Numbered from the stretch's first letter, positions 24,707 to 34,186 are shown. The stretch is DNA of 46,359 bases from Spongiactinospora gelatinilytica (GCF_003236385.1 NZ_POUA01000013.1:1-46359); one strand, 5' to 3'. Notes: generated from the sequence alone by a model not told the origin. Made by a program: numbers and translations.

Positions 24707-27700
24707 GTGAAACGCACGACCCTCCTCGCGGCGGCGTTAGGCGTCGCCGTGGTCGCATCGACGGCGTTACCGGCGTCGTCGGCGTACGCGGCCCCGCCTG
24801 GGGCCACCCCCGCCGCGGCCGATGCCGTCAAGGCCGCCGCCGACCCCAAGTCGCTCGCCGCGGCCGCCGCCGACAAGGCGGTCTTCAGCGGGCTCGACGA
24901 ACTCCGCAGGGGTCCTGATGAGGCTTACCACCGCCTGAGCGTCACACCGGGCGCCGGCGGGATGCACTACGTCGCCTACGAGCGCACCTACAAGGGCCTC
25001 CCCGTCGTCGGCGGCGACGCCGTCGTGGTGACCGACGCGAGCGGCCGGGTACGCGACACGGCCGCCGCCTCCGGCCCCAGCCCGAGCAACGTGCCGACCA
25101 AGGCGAGCGTCGGTTCCGGCCGCGCGCTGGCCACCGCCAAGACCAAGCTGAGCCGGGTCGACGACAGCGCCCAGCCGCGCCTGGTCGTCCTGGCCTGGGG
25201 CGCCAAGCCCAAGCTCGCCTGGGAGGTCGTGGTCTCCGGCGTGGCCTCGGGCAAGCCCAGCAAGCAGCACGTCTTCGTGGACGCCAGGTCCGGCAAGATC
25301 GCCGACTCCTATGACGAGATCCTGGCGGGCACCGGCAACGGCCACTACAACGGCAACCCGGTGACCATCGGGACCTCCCGGTCCGGCAGCCAGTACTCCA
25401 TGACCGACTCCGGCCGGCCCGGCATCTCCTGCGGCGGCCAGGGCGGCACCGCCTACACCGGGCCCGACGACAACTGGGGCAACGGCAGCGGCACCAACCT
25501 GGAGACGGCCTGCGTCGACGTCCTGTTCGCCGTCGGCAAGGAATGGGACATGCTGCGCGAGTGGCTGGGCCGCAACGGTATCAACGGCAGCGGCCGTGGG
25601 TTCCCCGCGCGGGTCGGCCTGAACGACGTCAACGCGTTCTGGAACGGCAGCTACACCAACTTCGGCCACAACCAGGCCAACACCAAGCAGGCCACCCCGA
25701 TCGACGTGGTGGCGCACGAGTACGGTCACGCGATCTTCCAGACCACGCCCGGCGGCGCCGGCTCCGGCAACGAGAACGGCGGCATCAACGAGGGCACCGG
25801 AGACATCTTCGGCGCGCTGACCGAGTACTACGTGAACCACCCGGCCAACCTCGACGAGCCCGACTACCTGGTCGGCGAAGAGGTCAACCTGGTCGGCAAC
25901 GGCCCGATCCGCAACATGTACAACCCGAGCCTGGTCAACCGGGACCCCAACTGCTGGTCCACGCAGATCCCCAACACCGAGGTGCACGCCGCGGCCGGCC
26001 CGCTGAACCACTGGTTCTACCTGGTCGCCGAGGGCAGCAGCCCCGGCGGCGGCAAGCCGAACAGCCCGATCTGCACCGGCGGCCCCTCGTCGGTGACCGG
26101 CATCGGCATCCAGAAGGCCGGCAAGGTCTTCATGGGCGCGCTCGGGCGCAAGACGTCGAGCTGGCGATACGCCAACGTCCGTTCCGCGTCCATGGCCGCC
26201 GTGGTGGAGCTGTACGGCGCCAACAGCGCCGAGTGCAACACGGTCAAGAACGCCTGGAACGCGGTGAGCGTGCCTACGCAGTCCGGCGAGCCGGCCTGTG
26301 GCCAGCCGGGCGACGACTTCTCGATCTCCCTGGCCCCCTCCTCCGGCACCGCGGAGCCCGGCAAGGAGATCTCGGCGCGGGTCGACACCCAGACCACCGC
26401 GGGCAACGCGCAGACCGTCGGCCTGACGGCGGAGAACGTGCCCAACGGCGTCACCGTGCGCTTCAACCCCACCTCGGTGACCAGCGGCGGCTCCTCGAAC
26501 GCGACCTTCCAGGTCGCCTCCTCCGTGGGCGAGGGGACCTACTCGATCACGGTCAAGGGCACCGGCAAGACCACGCACACGGCGACCTACAGCCTGCGGG
26601 TGGACGACGGCGGCCCTGGTGAGATCGATCCGCCGGACATCAGCGTGACCGATGTCAAGGCGCACCTTCAGCAGTTCCAGACGATCGCCACCGGCAACGG
26701 CGGCAACCGCAGCTCCTACAGCGCCGGTTACACCGCTTCGGTCTCCTTCATCGAGGGCAAGCTGCGCGAGGCCGGCTACACCGTGGTCCGCCAGCCGTGC
26801 ACCTCCGGCTGCACCGGCGGCTCCGGCCCGAACCTGATCGCCGACTGGCCGGGCGGGGATGAGAACCAGGTCATCATGGCCGGCGCGCACCTCGACAGTG
26901 TCAGCGCGGGCCCCGGCATCAACGACAACGCCTCCGGCTCGGCCATGCTGCTGGAGGTCGCGCTGACCCTGGCGGAGAAGCGGCCCACGATGGCCAAGCA
27001 CGTCCGCTTCGGCTGGTGGACCGACGAGGAGCAGGGCCTGAACGGCTCCCGCTTCTACGTCAACTCGCTCAGCTCCACCGAGCGGAGCAAGATCAAGGTC
27101 TACCACAACTACGACATGGTGGGCTCGCGCAACGGCGGCTACTTCATCAACAACATCTCCACCACCGCCGCCCAGCACCTGAAGGCGTTCTACGACGGGC
27201 TGAACCTGTCCCCCGAGGAGAACGTCGAGGGCGCCAACCGTTCCGACGACGCCTCCTTCAGGAACGCCGGCATCGCCACCTCCGGCGTGGCCGCGGGCGC
27301 GAGCGCGCGCAAGACCTCGGGCCAGGCGACCAAGTGGGGCGGCAGCGCCAACCAGGCGTACGACTCCTGCTACCACCAGGCGTGCGACAACATCAACAAC
27401 ATCAACGACACGATCCTGGACCGGGCCGGGGACGCCTCGGCGTACGCGATCTGGAAGCTCGCCGTCGGCGGTCCCGGCAACGAGCGCGACTTCTCGATCT
27501 CGGTGAACCCGGCGTCCGGCACCGTGGAGCCCGGCGGCCAGGCCACCGCCACGGTCGGCACGACCACCACCGCGGGCACCCCCCAGACGGTGAACCTGTC
27601 GGCCGCCGCCGGGCTGCCCGGCGGAACCACCGCCACGCTCAACCCGCCCACGGTGACCTCCGGTGGAACGTCCAGCCTGACCATCTCCACCTCGGGGAAC

Positions 27701-28135
27701 ACGCCGCCCGGCACGTACAACGTGACGATCACCGGCACCGGCGAGACCGCGACGCACACGGCGACCTACCGGCTGACCGTGGGCGACGACGGCGGTGACC
27801 GGACCTTCACCAACGACACCGACTACCCGGTCTACGACTACACCACGGTGTCGAGTTCGATCAGCTCCACGGCGACCGGAAGGGCCGAGTCCCCGGTCAA
27901 GCTGAGCGTGACGATCGACCACACCTGCGCCGAGGACCTGCACCTCACCCTGCGCGCCCCGAACGGCGCGACCTATCTGGTGGACCAGTACGGCGGCACC
28001 TACTGCACGCCGTACGAGACCAGGACCTACTCGGTGCCGGTCAGCCAGAACGCCGTCGGCACCTGGACCCTCCAGGTCACCGACGTCTACCCGCAGGACC
28101 AGGGGACGCTCGACTCCTGGAGCATCACCCTGTAA
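24707..28135 (+). CDS. Secreted dual metalloprotease: M4 endopeptidase fused to M28 aminopeptidase
   Basis: A 1142-residue protein. Order of parts: signal peptide (1-28), FTP-like propeptide (about 50-200), M4 thermolysin-type domain with H-E-Y-G-H at 337-341 and the third zinc ligand Glu362, an Ig-like domain (about 535-640), an M28 domain like Streptomyces griseus aminopeptidase, a second Ig-like domain (about 930-1020), and a P domain at the end. M28 zinc and catalytic residues are visible: His728, Asp740, Glu774-Glu775, Asp803, His890. One chain would cut proteins internally and trim the peptide ends. GTG start with AAAGGA upstream. Codons 11 and 21, both in the signal peptide, are TTA. 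M4-P proteins are common; this two-protease layout is unusual. Confidence 0.93.
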   Translation: MKRTTLLAAALGVAVVASTALPASSAYAAPPGATPAAADAVKAAADPKSLAAAAADKAVFSGLDELRRGPDEAYHRLSVTPGAGGMHYVAYERTYKGLPVVGGDAVVVTDASGRVRDTAAASGPSPSNVPTKASVGSGRALATAKTKLSRVDDSAQPRLVVLAWGAKPKLAWEVVVSGVASGKPSKQHVFVDARSGKIADSYDEILAGTGNGHYNGNPVTIGTSRSGSQYSMTDSGRPGISCGGQGGTAYTGPDDNWGNGSGTNLETACVDVLFAVGKEWDMLREWLGRNGINGSGRGFPARVGLNDVNAFWNGSYTNFGHNQANTKQATPIDVVAHEYGHAIFQTTPGGAGSGNENGGINEGTGDIFGALTEYYVNHPANLDEPDYLVGEEVNLVGNGPIRNMYNPSLVNRDPNCWSTQIPNTEVHAAAGPLNHWFYLVAEGSSPGGGKPNSPICTGGPSSVTGIGIQKAGKVFMGALGRKTSSWRYANVRSASMAAVVELYGANSAECNTVKNAWNAVSVPTQSGEPACGQPGDDFSISLAPSSGTAEPGKEISARVDTQTTAGNAQTVGLTAENVPNGVTVRFNPTSVTSGGSSNATFQVASSVGEGTYSITVKGTGKTTHTATYSLRVDDGGPGEIDPPDISVTDVKAHLQQFQTIATGNGGNRSSYSAGYTASVSFIEGKLREAGYTVVRQPCTSGCTGGSGPNLIADWPGGDENQVIMAGAHLDSVSAGPGINDNASGSAMLLEVALTLAEKRPTMAKHVRFGWWTDEEQGLNGSRFYVNSLSSTERSKIKVYHNYDMVGSRNGGYFINNISTTAAQHLKAFYDGLNLSPEENVEGANRSDDASFRNAGIATSGVAAGASARKTSGQATKWGGSANQAYDSCYHQACDNINNINDTILDRAGDASAYAIWKLAVGGPGNERDFSISVNPASGTVEPGGQATATVGTTTTAGTPQTVNLSAAAGLPGGTTATLNPPTVTSGGTSSLTISTSGNTPPGTYNVTITGTGETATHTATYRLTVGDDGGDRTFTNDTDYPVYDYTTVSSSISSTATGRAESPVKLSVTIDHTCAEDLHLTLRAPNGATYLVDQYGGTYCTPYETRTYSVPVSQNAVGTWTLQVTDVYPQDQGTLDSWSITL

Positions 28136-28204
28136 GGCACGCGTAGGGCACGGCGAAAAGCACGGTCATATCCATCCCAGACCCCAGAGGAAGGGGGCAC
28201 CGGT

Positions 28205-28254
28205 CCCCGGCCGGTGGCAGCGCGCTCGCCCCAGTGCGATGCCACCGGCCGGGG
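28205..28254. terminator. Bidirectional terminator between protease and LAL regulator
   Basis: CCCCGGCCGGTGGCA (28205-28219) and TGCCACCGGCCGGGG (28240-28254) are perfect 15-bp arms with a 20-base loop, placed between two converging genes. No T tract is present. Confidence 0.7.
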
Positions 28255-28330
28255 CTCGCCACATCCCGTCCCATCTCATCCAGAACACGAACAGGCCCGG
28301 CGAACGAAGGGAGGTGCCATGGCGAACGGC

Positions 28331-31177
28331 TCAGTCAGGCGGGGGCGTCACCTCGCCGCGCGAACGGACGCCGAGCTTGCGCAGCACGTTGGCGACGTGC
28401 GTGTCGACCGTGCGGCGCGACAGGAACAGCACCTCGGCGATCTCCCGGTTGGTGCGGCCCAGCCCGACCAGCCTGGCGACCTCGCGTTCCCTGGGCGACA
28501 GCGTGTTCCCGCCGCTCTTGCGGCCCCTCGGCGGCGGCTTTTCCACCCCGATCTCCCGCATCGTCCTGCGGCAGCGGGCGGCGTCGTGGGTCGCCCCGAG
28601 CCCGGCGAAGCGGCCGGCCGCGTCGGCGAGCAGCCGGGCGGCGGCGGCGCGGTCACCGAGGCCGAGCCGCGCGCCCGCCTCGGCCTCGGCCGCCCTGGCC
28701 GCGGCGAAGGGCTGCGGCAGCGGCTCGAACGCGGCGCGGGCCCGCGCGTACAGGCCGGCGGCCTCCTCGAACTCGCCGCGCGACTCCACCAGGATCCCGC
28801 GCGCCATCTCCAGCGCGGCCAGGCAGGCCGGGGCGCTGCGGCCGGCCACGCCCGCCTCGAAGTCGGCGACCAGCTCGGCGGCGTCGGTTTCGCGCCCGGC
28901 CCGCAGCAGCGCGCTCACGGCGGGCGGCACCAACCGGTCGCACCACACCCAGATGCCCTTGTGGCGCATCCTGCCGACCGCGCGCCCGGCCTCGGCCACG
29001 GCCTCGTCCACCATGTCGCGGATCAGGTACAGCTCGATCAGCCCGCCGGACGCCGAGCACATGACCGGGAGGAAGCCCGAGTCGGCGTCGTTCGGCCCGG
29101 CCTCCTGCAGGTGGTTCTCCGCCTCGTCCCACTCGCCCCTGGCCGCGGCGAGCATGCCGAGCACCAGCCGGGCGTCCACCGCGACCAGCGGCGTCTCGGC
29201 GGTCATCCGCACCACCGCGGCGGCCCGGTCCCAAAGCCCTTCCCAGTGGCCGGTCAGCCAGTCCAGGCGCAGCGAGGACAACTGGACCAGATAGTCCGGG
29301 TACTGCGCCCCGGTCTCCTCGGCCAGCCGCCTCGTCTCGGCCTCGTAGCTTTTCGCGGTGTCGTAGTTGCCGAGCGCGACGGCCGCGTCGCAGAAGTTGG
29401 CGTACCCCCGCGCCACCTGCCTGCGCACCGCGGCCGAAGGGTCGCTCGCCGGCAGCGTGCCGACCAGCTGGGCCGCCTCGGGCGCGCCCACGAGCATGGT
29501 CAGCGCGACCCGGTTGGCGTGCACGGCCGTGGTCAGCTCGGGATCGCCGGTGGTGGCCACCAGTTTCTCCGCGCGTTCCATGTACGACAGATGGGTGGCC
29601 AGCGAGTCGTCACCCCAGGGAGGCATCGCGAGCAGCGCCAGCCCGCGCGCCGCGATGTCCGGACGGTCTTCCAGGTCGGCGAGGGACGCCAGGGTCTCCC
29701 TCCGCCCGGCGGCCACCTCGCCGGCCTGGTTGCACAGCAGTACGCCGAGGTTCAGCCGGGCCTCGCCGCGTACCTCGCGCGACAGCGAGTCGTCGGCCAG
29801 CAGGCGGCGTACCAGGCCCACGACCCGCCGGTGGGACAGCCCGACCGCGGCGACCCTGCTGAGCCGCAGCACCATCGGGCCGCGTACGGCATTCGGCAGT
29901 TCGGAGTCGGCGAGCATGCCCTCCATGAGGTCGACCGCCATCGGCATGTCGCCGATGGAGGCGGCGTGGTCGGCGGCGGCGGCGCCGTAGCGCTGCCATG
30001 CCTGGATCGCGCCCGCGCGGCGGGCGTGGAAGGCGAGCTGGACCAGCGGCGGCGGGTCCAGTGGCGCGAGCGCGGCCATCGCCCGCTCGTGCCGCAGGCG
30101 GCGGTCGGGGCCGGGGATCGCGTCGTAGACGGCCTGCTGGGCGAGGGCGTGGCGGAAGCCGTACCGGCCCTCGGTGTGCTCGTGCAGGACGCCGGCCTTG
30201 AGGCATTCGCGCAGCCCGGCCTCTGAGGCGCCGCCGGCCACGGCGGCGATCAGTTCCTCGCTCGCGGGCACGCGCAGCACGGCCGCGGCCCGCACCGCGC
30301 TCAGCGCGGGGGGCGAGAGCCCGGCCAGGCGTTCGGCCATGGCCTCGCGCAGCAGCAGTGGCACGCCGATGCCGTCCAGCGCGTCCGCGCCGCCCTCTCC
30401 GGCGAGCGGGTCGCGGTCGCCGCCCGGCAGCGAGCGCACGACCTCCTCGATCACGAAGGGGATGCCGGCCGTGCGTTCCTGGAGCTTGGCGGCGAACGCC
30501 TCGCTCAGGTCGGAGCGGCCGAGCAGCGCCCCGGCCAGCCTGCCGACGTCGGCGGCGGCCAGCGGCCTGAGCGCGATCACGCCGCCGCGGGTGCCCGGCG
30601 GCCTGCGGTGGGCGCGCCCGAACGGCAGGCCGGGGACCGGTAGATCCTCGCGCCGGTAGGTGACGATCAGCGCGAACCCTTCCGGAGGCTCGTCGGTCAG
30701 GAAACGCAGCAGGTCACGGGTGCCGTCATCGGCCCAGTGCAGGTCCTCGACCACGAGCACGGCGGGGGCCACCGCGGCGAGCAGCGCATGGACGGCGCGG
30801 AACAGCCGATGCCGCTCGGCCCTCGGGTCGTCGAGCGGCGGTAGCGAGGGCGGCAATTCTCCCGCCAACTCCGGCAAATACGCCCGTAGCGCCCCGATGA
30901 CTGGATTTAGCCCGTCTGCCGACAGACCCGACACATGCCTCAACGCATCAAAGACAGGGCCGTAAGGGAACGGCTCCCGAATCTGGTGACAGTGTCCGAG
31001 CAACACTGTGCGCTCGCGCACCGGCAACCCGTCGATCGCCGCGTGCACCAGGCGTGTCTTGCCGATGCCCGCCTCGCCTTCCAGCAGGGCGATCGCCGGC
31101 GGCAAGGTGATCACGTCGAGGAGCGCGGCGAGCTCCGCGTCACGGCCCACCAGAATGGATGCGGCCATGCTCGACAT
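28331..31177 (-). CDS. LAL-type LuxR-family regulator with AAA/NACHT-like ATPase
   Basis: A 948-residue large ATP-binding LuxR regulator. Walker A is G-E-A-G-I-G-K-T at 34-41, Walker [12 protein letters not shown] around 130. A long helical-repeat middle follows, and a C-terminal LuxR helix-turn-helix covers the last 60 residues ([11 protein letters not shown], then N-R-E-I-A, and [13 protein letters not shown]). LAL regulators activate antibiotic, sugar or protease genes. The frame extends to 31264, but CGGAG precedes the ATG at 31177 and the ATPase core starts ten residues later. It converges on the protease gene, so that gene is a possible target. Confidence 0.92.
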   Translation of the reverse strand: MSSMAASILVGRDAELAALLDVITLPPAIALLEGEAGIGKTRLVHAAIDGLPVRERTVLLGHCHQIREPFPYGPVFDALRHVSGLSADGLNPVIGALRAYLPELAGELPPSLPPLDDPRAERHRLFRAVHALLAAVAPAVLVVEDLHWADDGTRDLLRFLTDEPPEGFALIVTYRREDLPVPGLPFGRAHRRPPGTRGGVIALRPLAAADVGRLAGALLGRSDLSEAFAAKLQERTAGIPFVIEEVVRSLPGGDRDPLAGEGGADALDGIGVPLLLREAMAERLAGLSPPALSAVRAAAVLRVPASEELIAAVAGGASEAGLRECLKAGVLHEHTEGRYGFRHALAQQAVYDAIPGPDRRLRHERAMAALAPLDPPPLVQLAFHARRAGAIQAWQRYGAAAADHAASIGDMPMAVDLMEGMLADSELPNAVRGPMVLRLSRVAAVGLSHRRVVGLVRRLLADDSLSREVRGEARLNLGVLLCNQAGEVAAGRRETLASLADLEDRPDIAARGLALLAMPPWGDDSLATHLSYMERAEKLVATTGDPELTTAVHANRVALTMLVGAPEAAQLVGTLPASDPSAAVRRQVARGYANFCDAAVALGNYDTAKSYEAETRRLAEETGAQYPDYLVQLSSLRLDWLTGHWEGLWDRAAAVVRMTAETPLVAVDARLVLGMLAAARGEWDEAENHLQEAGPNDADSGFLPVMCSASGGLIELYLIRDMVDEAVAEAGRAVGRMRHKGIWVWCDRLVPPAVSALLRAGRETDAAELVADFEAGVAGRSAPACLAALEMARGILVESRGEFEEAAGLYARARAAFEPLPQPFAAARAAEAEAGARLGLGDRAAAARLLADAAGRFAGLGATHDAARCRRTMREIGVEKPPPRGRKSGGNTLSPREREVARLVGLGRTNREIAEVLFLSRRTVDTHVANVLRKLGVRSRGEVTPPPD

Positions 31178-31505
31178 CGGCGGCTCCGATAAGGTCCGGA
31201 CAGATCTGTAATACGGGGCCCCCTCCCGGTTTACTTTATCCACTACCTTCCGTCTCTCGGTCAACCCTCTCGGCTACATCTACGTAAGGGCGACAATCCC
31301 CGCCCTCCTCGCGCAGCCCACCATAAGGACTGTTGGGCGGGATGTGCGGTGATTCAGGGCGATTGCCGGGCGCGGACTCCCCTGCCGGGCGTGGCCACAC
31401 CGCGATCAAATCGGCGTCACGGTCCGCTACTGATCCGGCACACAGGGTTATAGGATGACCATGCCATTGCTCCACAACGGTCAACCAACTCGGCAGGGAG
31501 CTCAA
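31178..31505. other. Divergent intergenic region
   Basis: No gene. TGCCGGGCG occurs twice around 31365-31391 as a direct repeat. TAGGAT at 31451-31456 could be a -10 for the small exported protein gene, but no matching -35 is clear. Confidence 0.4.
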
Positions 31506-31763
31506 GTGATCAAGAAGCTGTGTGTCACAGGTGCCGTCATCGCGGCCGCCGCGGCGGTCTCGTTGCTGTCGGCGCCTGCCCACGCGGACTCCTGGAACAA
31601 CCGCACGCGCAACCTCGAGGCGGCACAGTCGGGCAACCTGTTCGGCGAGAGCATCATCCAGGCCCTGGGCAACGGGCACCTGTCCGGCAATGTCAACAAC
31701 ATCAACGGCACCACGGCCAACGCCGCCCACGGCGGCGTCGGCGTCCGCTACGTCTTCGACTGA
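31506..31763 (+). CDS. Small exported Asn/Gly-rich protein
   Basis: An 85-residue protein with a clear Sec signal (I-K-K-L-C-V-T-G-A-V-I-A, cleavage after A-H-A) and a mature part of about 58 residues rich in Asn and Gly and free of cysteine (G-N-G-H-L-S-G-N-V-N-N-I-N-G-T). The GTG at 31506 has GGGAG upstream. The composition recalls small surface or amyloid-like proteins such as chaplins, but the chaplin cysteines and motif are missing. It has its own strong terminator, consistent with high expression of a single small gene. Function unknown. Confidence 0.7.
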   Translation: MIKKLCVTGAVIAAAAAVSLLSAPAHADSWNNRTRNLEAAQSGNLFGESIIQALGNGHLSGNVNNINGTTANAAHGGVGVRYVFD

Positions 31764-31789
31764 AACCGCACGTCCCTCGGCTGATCCAC

Positions 31790-31825
31790 CGGCGCCGGGC
31801 CTGCCAGTCGGCAGGCCCGGCGCCG
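31790..31825 (+). terminator. Strong terminator after small exported protein gene
   Basis: CGGCGCCGGGCCTGCC and GGCAGGCCCGGCGCCG are perfect 16-bp arms around AGTC, 27 bases after the stop. A T-rich tract is absent, as is common in GC-rich actinomycetes. Confidence 0.85.
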
Positions 31826-31949
31826 TCGTGTCGCATCAAGCCGCATCATCGCGAATCGCCAGAAGCCCGCTCAGCGAGCGCGAGGCCCGCCTGACACGGC
31901 AGAGCGGGAACGATGTCCGGACTGCGCCTGGTTTGACATCCCCGACTCG

Positions 31950-31993
31950 ACCTGATTTAGTGCTACATCATTTGGAATCACGCTAAATCAGGT
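31950..31993. promoter_or_regulatory. 11-bp inverted repeat ACCTGATTTAG upstream of XRE gene
   Basis: ACCTGATTTAG (31950-31960) and its exact complement CTAAATCAGGT (31983-31993) are separated by 22 bases, so the centres are 33 bases (about three helical turns) apart. The same 11-mer occurs at 16471-16481 before the LysR gene. The AT-rich core makes chance recurrence in this genome unlikely. It is probably an operator. Confidence 0.6.
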
Positions 31994-32035
31994 AATCCAA
32001 GGATGTTCAATTGCGTGACTGCCACGGGGGGCGCT

Positions 32036-32920
32036 GTGCGGGACGGAAGCAGCGGTGATGGCGGAGTACATCTGACCAAGCGACAGCGGCTGGCCACCGA
32101 GCTGCGCCGGCTGCGCGACCTCGCCGGGATCTCCGGCCGGGACCTCGCCCATCGCATCGGGATGAGCCAGTCCAAGATCTCTAGGATCGAGTCGGGCACG
32201 GTGATCCCGACGATGCCGGAGGTGACCGCGTGGGCCGACGCGGTGGAGTCCTCCACGCAGACGCGGGAGTGGCTGGTCGACCTGACCGAGTCGGCGTTCA
32301 CCGAGATCCACACCTGGCGGACGGCGCTGCAACGGCAACCCCATCTGCAGGACGACATCCGGGAGCAGGAGGACCAGGCCAAGCTCGTCAGGGTCTTCCA
32401 GCCGACGCTCGTCCCCGGCCTGCTACAGACCGCCGAGTATGCCCGGCGGGTCTTTCTGTTATTCGACCCGCCCTACTCGGAGGGCGATCTGGCGATGGCG
32501 GTGGCCGCCCGCCTGCAACGCCAGCTCGCACTTTATCAGGAAAACCGGCGTTTTGAATTCCTGGTCACCGAGGCGGCGCTGAGATGCCGCCCCGGCCCGG
32601 CCAAACTGCTGCTGGCCCAATTGGACAGGGTCTCGTCCCTGAGCACGCTGGAGAACGTCTCGATCGGGTTGATACCGCACAACAGGGAAGCGGTGGTCTG
32701 CCCGGCGCACGGGTTCACGGTGTACATCGGTGACGAAAGCGCGGAGGACACCTTCGTCCAGGTCGAGACCACCCATGTCCGGCTGAACGCCAACGCCGCG
32801 GAGGACGTCGCCATCTACGAACGGCAATGGAATCTGCTCAGCGGAACGGCGATCTATCAGGACGAGGCACGCGAATTCCTCGCTGCCCTGCGCGCCGAGA
32901 TCGGCGGATCGGCGCGTTGA
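32036..32920 (+). CDS. XRE-family regulator with DUF5753 domain (second copy)
   Basis: A 294-residue regulator of the same class as the one at 1399-2265. Helix-turn-helix: E-L-R-R-L-R-D-L-A-G-I-S-G-R-D-L-A, then M-S-Q-S-K-I-S-R-I-E-S-G. DUF5753: F-Q-P-T-L-V-P-G-L-L-Q-T-A-E-Y-A and the later W-N-L-L-S segment. GGGGGG just before GTG 32036 is a better Shine-Dalgarno than the context of the ATG at 32003. A TTA codon lies at 32459-32461. A DUF397 gene converges from the other side of a terminator, rather than following in the same operon. Confidence 0.9.
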   Translation: MRDGSSGDGGVHLTKRQRLATELRRLRDLAGISGRDLAHRIGMSQSKISRIESGTVIPTMPEVTAWADAVESSTQTREWLVDLTESAFTEIHTWRTALQRQPHLQDDIREQEDQAKLVRVFQPTLVPGLLQTAEYARRVFLLFDPPYSEGDLAMAVAARLQRQLALYQENRRFEFLVTEAALRCRPGPAKLLLAQLDRVSSLSTLENVSIGLIPHNREAVVCPAHGFTVYIGDESAEDTFVQVETTHVRLNANAAEDVAIYERQWNLLSGTAIYQDEAREFLAALRAEIGGSAR

Positions 32921-32945
32921 CCGCCGCGGCCATGGCGCCCCGGCC

Positions 32946-32977
32946 GCCCGCCGCCCGTGCGCGGACGGGCGGCGGGC
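32946..32977. terminator. Bidirectional terminator between XRE and DUF397 genes
   Basis: GCCCGCCGCCCGT and ACGGGCGGCGGGC are perfect 13-bp arms around GCGCGG, between the two converging stops. Confidence 0.75.
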
Positions 32978-33006
32978 ACCTTCCCCCCGCCAGGCACAAC
33001 CCCGTG

Positions 33007-33225
33007 TCAGGTCGTCAGGTCGAACTCCCCGGCGTGCACCCCGGCGATGAACTCCGTCCACTCCTTGCCGCTGAAGTGGAGCACGGGGCCGGCGGGGTCC
33101 CTGGAGTCGCGGACCGAAACCCCCTCGCCGCGCCTGGCGACCTCGACGCAGCCTCCGCCGTTGTCACTGGCGGTGGCCTTGAACCATTCGGCGGCACGCC
33201 GCCGGGTTTCCTGTGCGGTTTCCAT
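33007..33225 (-). CDS. DUF397 domain protein (second copy)
   Basis: A 72-residue DUF397 protein: A-E-W-F-K-A-T-A-S, G-G-C-V-E-V-A, V-S-V-R-D-S-R-D-P, and a C-terminal E-W-T-E-F-I-A-G-V-H-A-G-E-F-D. The order matches the copy at 1162-1398. It diverges from the SARP gene and converges on the XRE gene, so it may be expressed separately from its likely partner. Confidence 0.9.
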   Translation of the reverse strand: METAQETRRRAAEWFKATASDNGGGCVEVARRGEGVSVRDSRDPAGPVLHFSGKEWTEFIAGVHAGEFDLTT

Positions 33226-33337
33226 CGTTACGTCCTTTCCCTTGTGGGGCTGTTGGCGGGGGTGCCGGTGCCGCCCGCTGGAAAAGAGGATCGGATATCA
33301 CGCCGGGTGGCGGCTCGTAGTTCGCGAAGGAGGGGCG

Positions 33338-34186
33338 ATGCGGTTTCGATTGTTGAGTGAAGTCGATGCTTATCGGGAGGGAGTGTGGGTACATCTCGGC
33401 GACCGTAAACAGCGTTTACTCCTGGCCGTACTCCTGCTCTCAGAGACCGATCCAGTACATATCGAGCAGTTGATCGGCACCCTGTGGGACGGCGAGCCGA
33501 TCAAAAGCGCGCGCAAGGTCATCCACCACTACGCGAGCGACCTGCGCCGCCACCTCGGCAGGGCGCGGGCGGGCGGCCACCTGCTGCCCGAGGGCAAGGG
33601 CGGCCTGTACCGGGTGCGCGCCGAGCGCGACGAGGTGGACGTGCACCGATTCCGCGACCAGGCGCGGGATGGCTATGCCCGGCTGCACGACGATGACCCC
33701 GAGGCCGTGCGGCTGCTGCGCGCGGCACTGCGGGAATGGGGTTCGGAACGCCTGATCGCCGGCGAGCCGCTGAACGGGCTGACCGGCCGGTGGGCGGCCG
33801 AGCAGCGGCAGGTGCTGAAGGAGGAGCACCGCGCCGCGGTGATCGCCCTCCTCAAGGCCGAACTACGGCTGGGCAGGCACGCCCGGATCATCCCCGAGCT
33901 GTCCCGACTGGCCGGGGACGGCCCGCCGGACGAGGAGGTGTCGGGTCTGTTGATGCTGGCCTGCTACCGTTCCGGCCGGCCCGCCGAGGCGCTTTCGGTC
34001 TACGCGGCCTACCGGGAACGGCTCGCCGACGCGGGCGCCCTGCCGGGCGCGGCGATCGAGCATCTGCGCGAGCGCGTGGCGCGCCGGGACCCGGGCCTGG
34101 ACCTGGCCGCCGATTCAGCCGGATTCACGGTCGTCTCGGTTGATTCGGGCCACGGAATCAACGGGATCAGCAGTCAGGTCTGCTGA
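33338..34186 (+). CDS. SARP/AfsR-family transcriptional activator
   Basis: A 282-residue regulator with an OmpR-like winged helix at the N terminus (residues 1-95, with L-G-D-R-K-Q-R-L-L-L-A-V-L-L-L) and a bacterial transcriptional activation domain (about 100-250, with V-D-V-H-R-F and Y-R-S-G-R-P-A-E-A-L). SARPs switch on antibiotic clusters; no such cluster is adjacent. AAGGAGGGG precedes the ATG. Codon 27 is TTA, a codon often found in SARP genes and read by the developmentally controlled bldA tRNA in Streptomyces. The last 72 bases overlap the converging kinase gene. Confidence 0.88.
   Translation: MRFRLLSEVDAYREGVWVHLGDRKQRLLLAVLLLSETDPVHIEQLIGTLWDGEPIKSARKVIHHYASDLRRHLGRARAGGHLLPEGKGGLYRVRAERDEVDVHRFRDQARDGYARLHDDDPEAVRLLRAALREWGSERLIAGEPLNGLTGRWAAEQRQVLKEEHRAAVIALLKAELRLGRHARIIPELSRLAGDGPPDEEVSGLLMLACYRSGRPAEALSVYAAYRERLADAGALPGAAIEHLRERVARRDPGLDLAADSAGFTVVSVDSGHGINGISSQVC

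Noticed and set aside
24767-27943. 1058-residue open frame opposite the dual protease
   Set aside because: Its translation is Arg/Gly/Val/His-rich with no domain; it is the mirror of GC-rich codons on the sense strand, where two intact active sites are visible.
28214-30226. 670-residue plus-strand frame opposite the LAL regulator
   Set aside because: It is an antisense shadow with Gly/Arg/His/Gln-rich composition, while the minus strand encodes Walker motifs and a LuxR helix-turn-helix.
31506-31763. Chaplin or rodlin
   Set aside because: The mature part lacks the chaplin cysteine pair and the conserved chaplin and rodlin motifs; only the general composition is similar.
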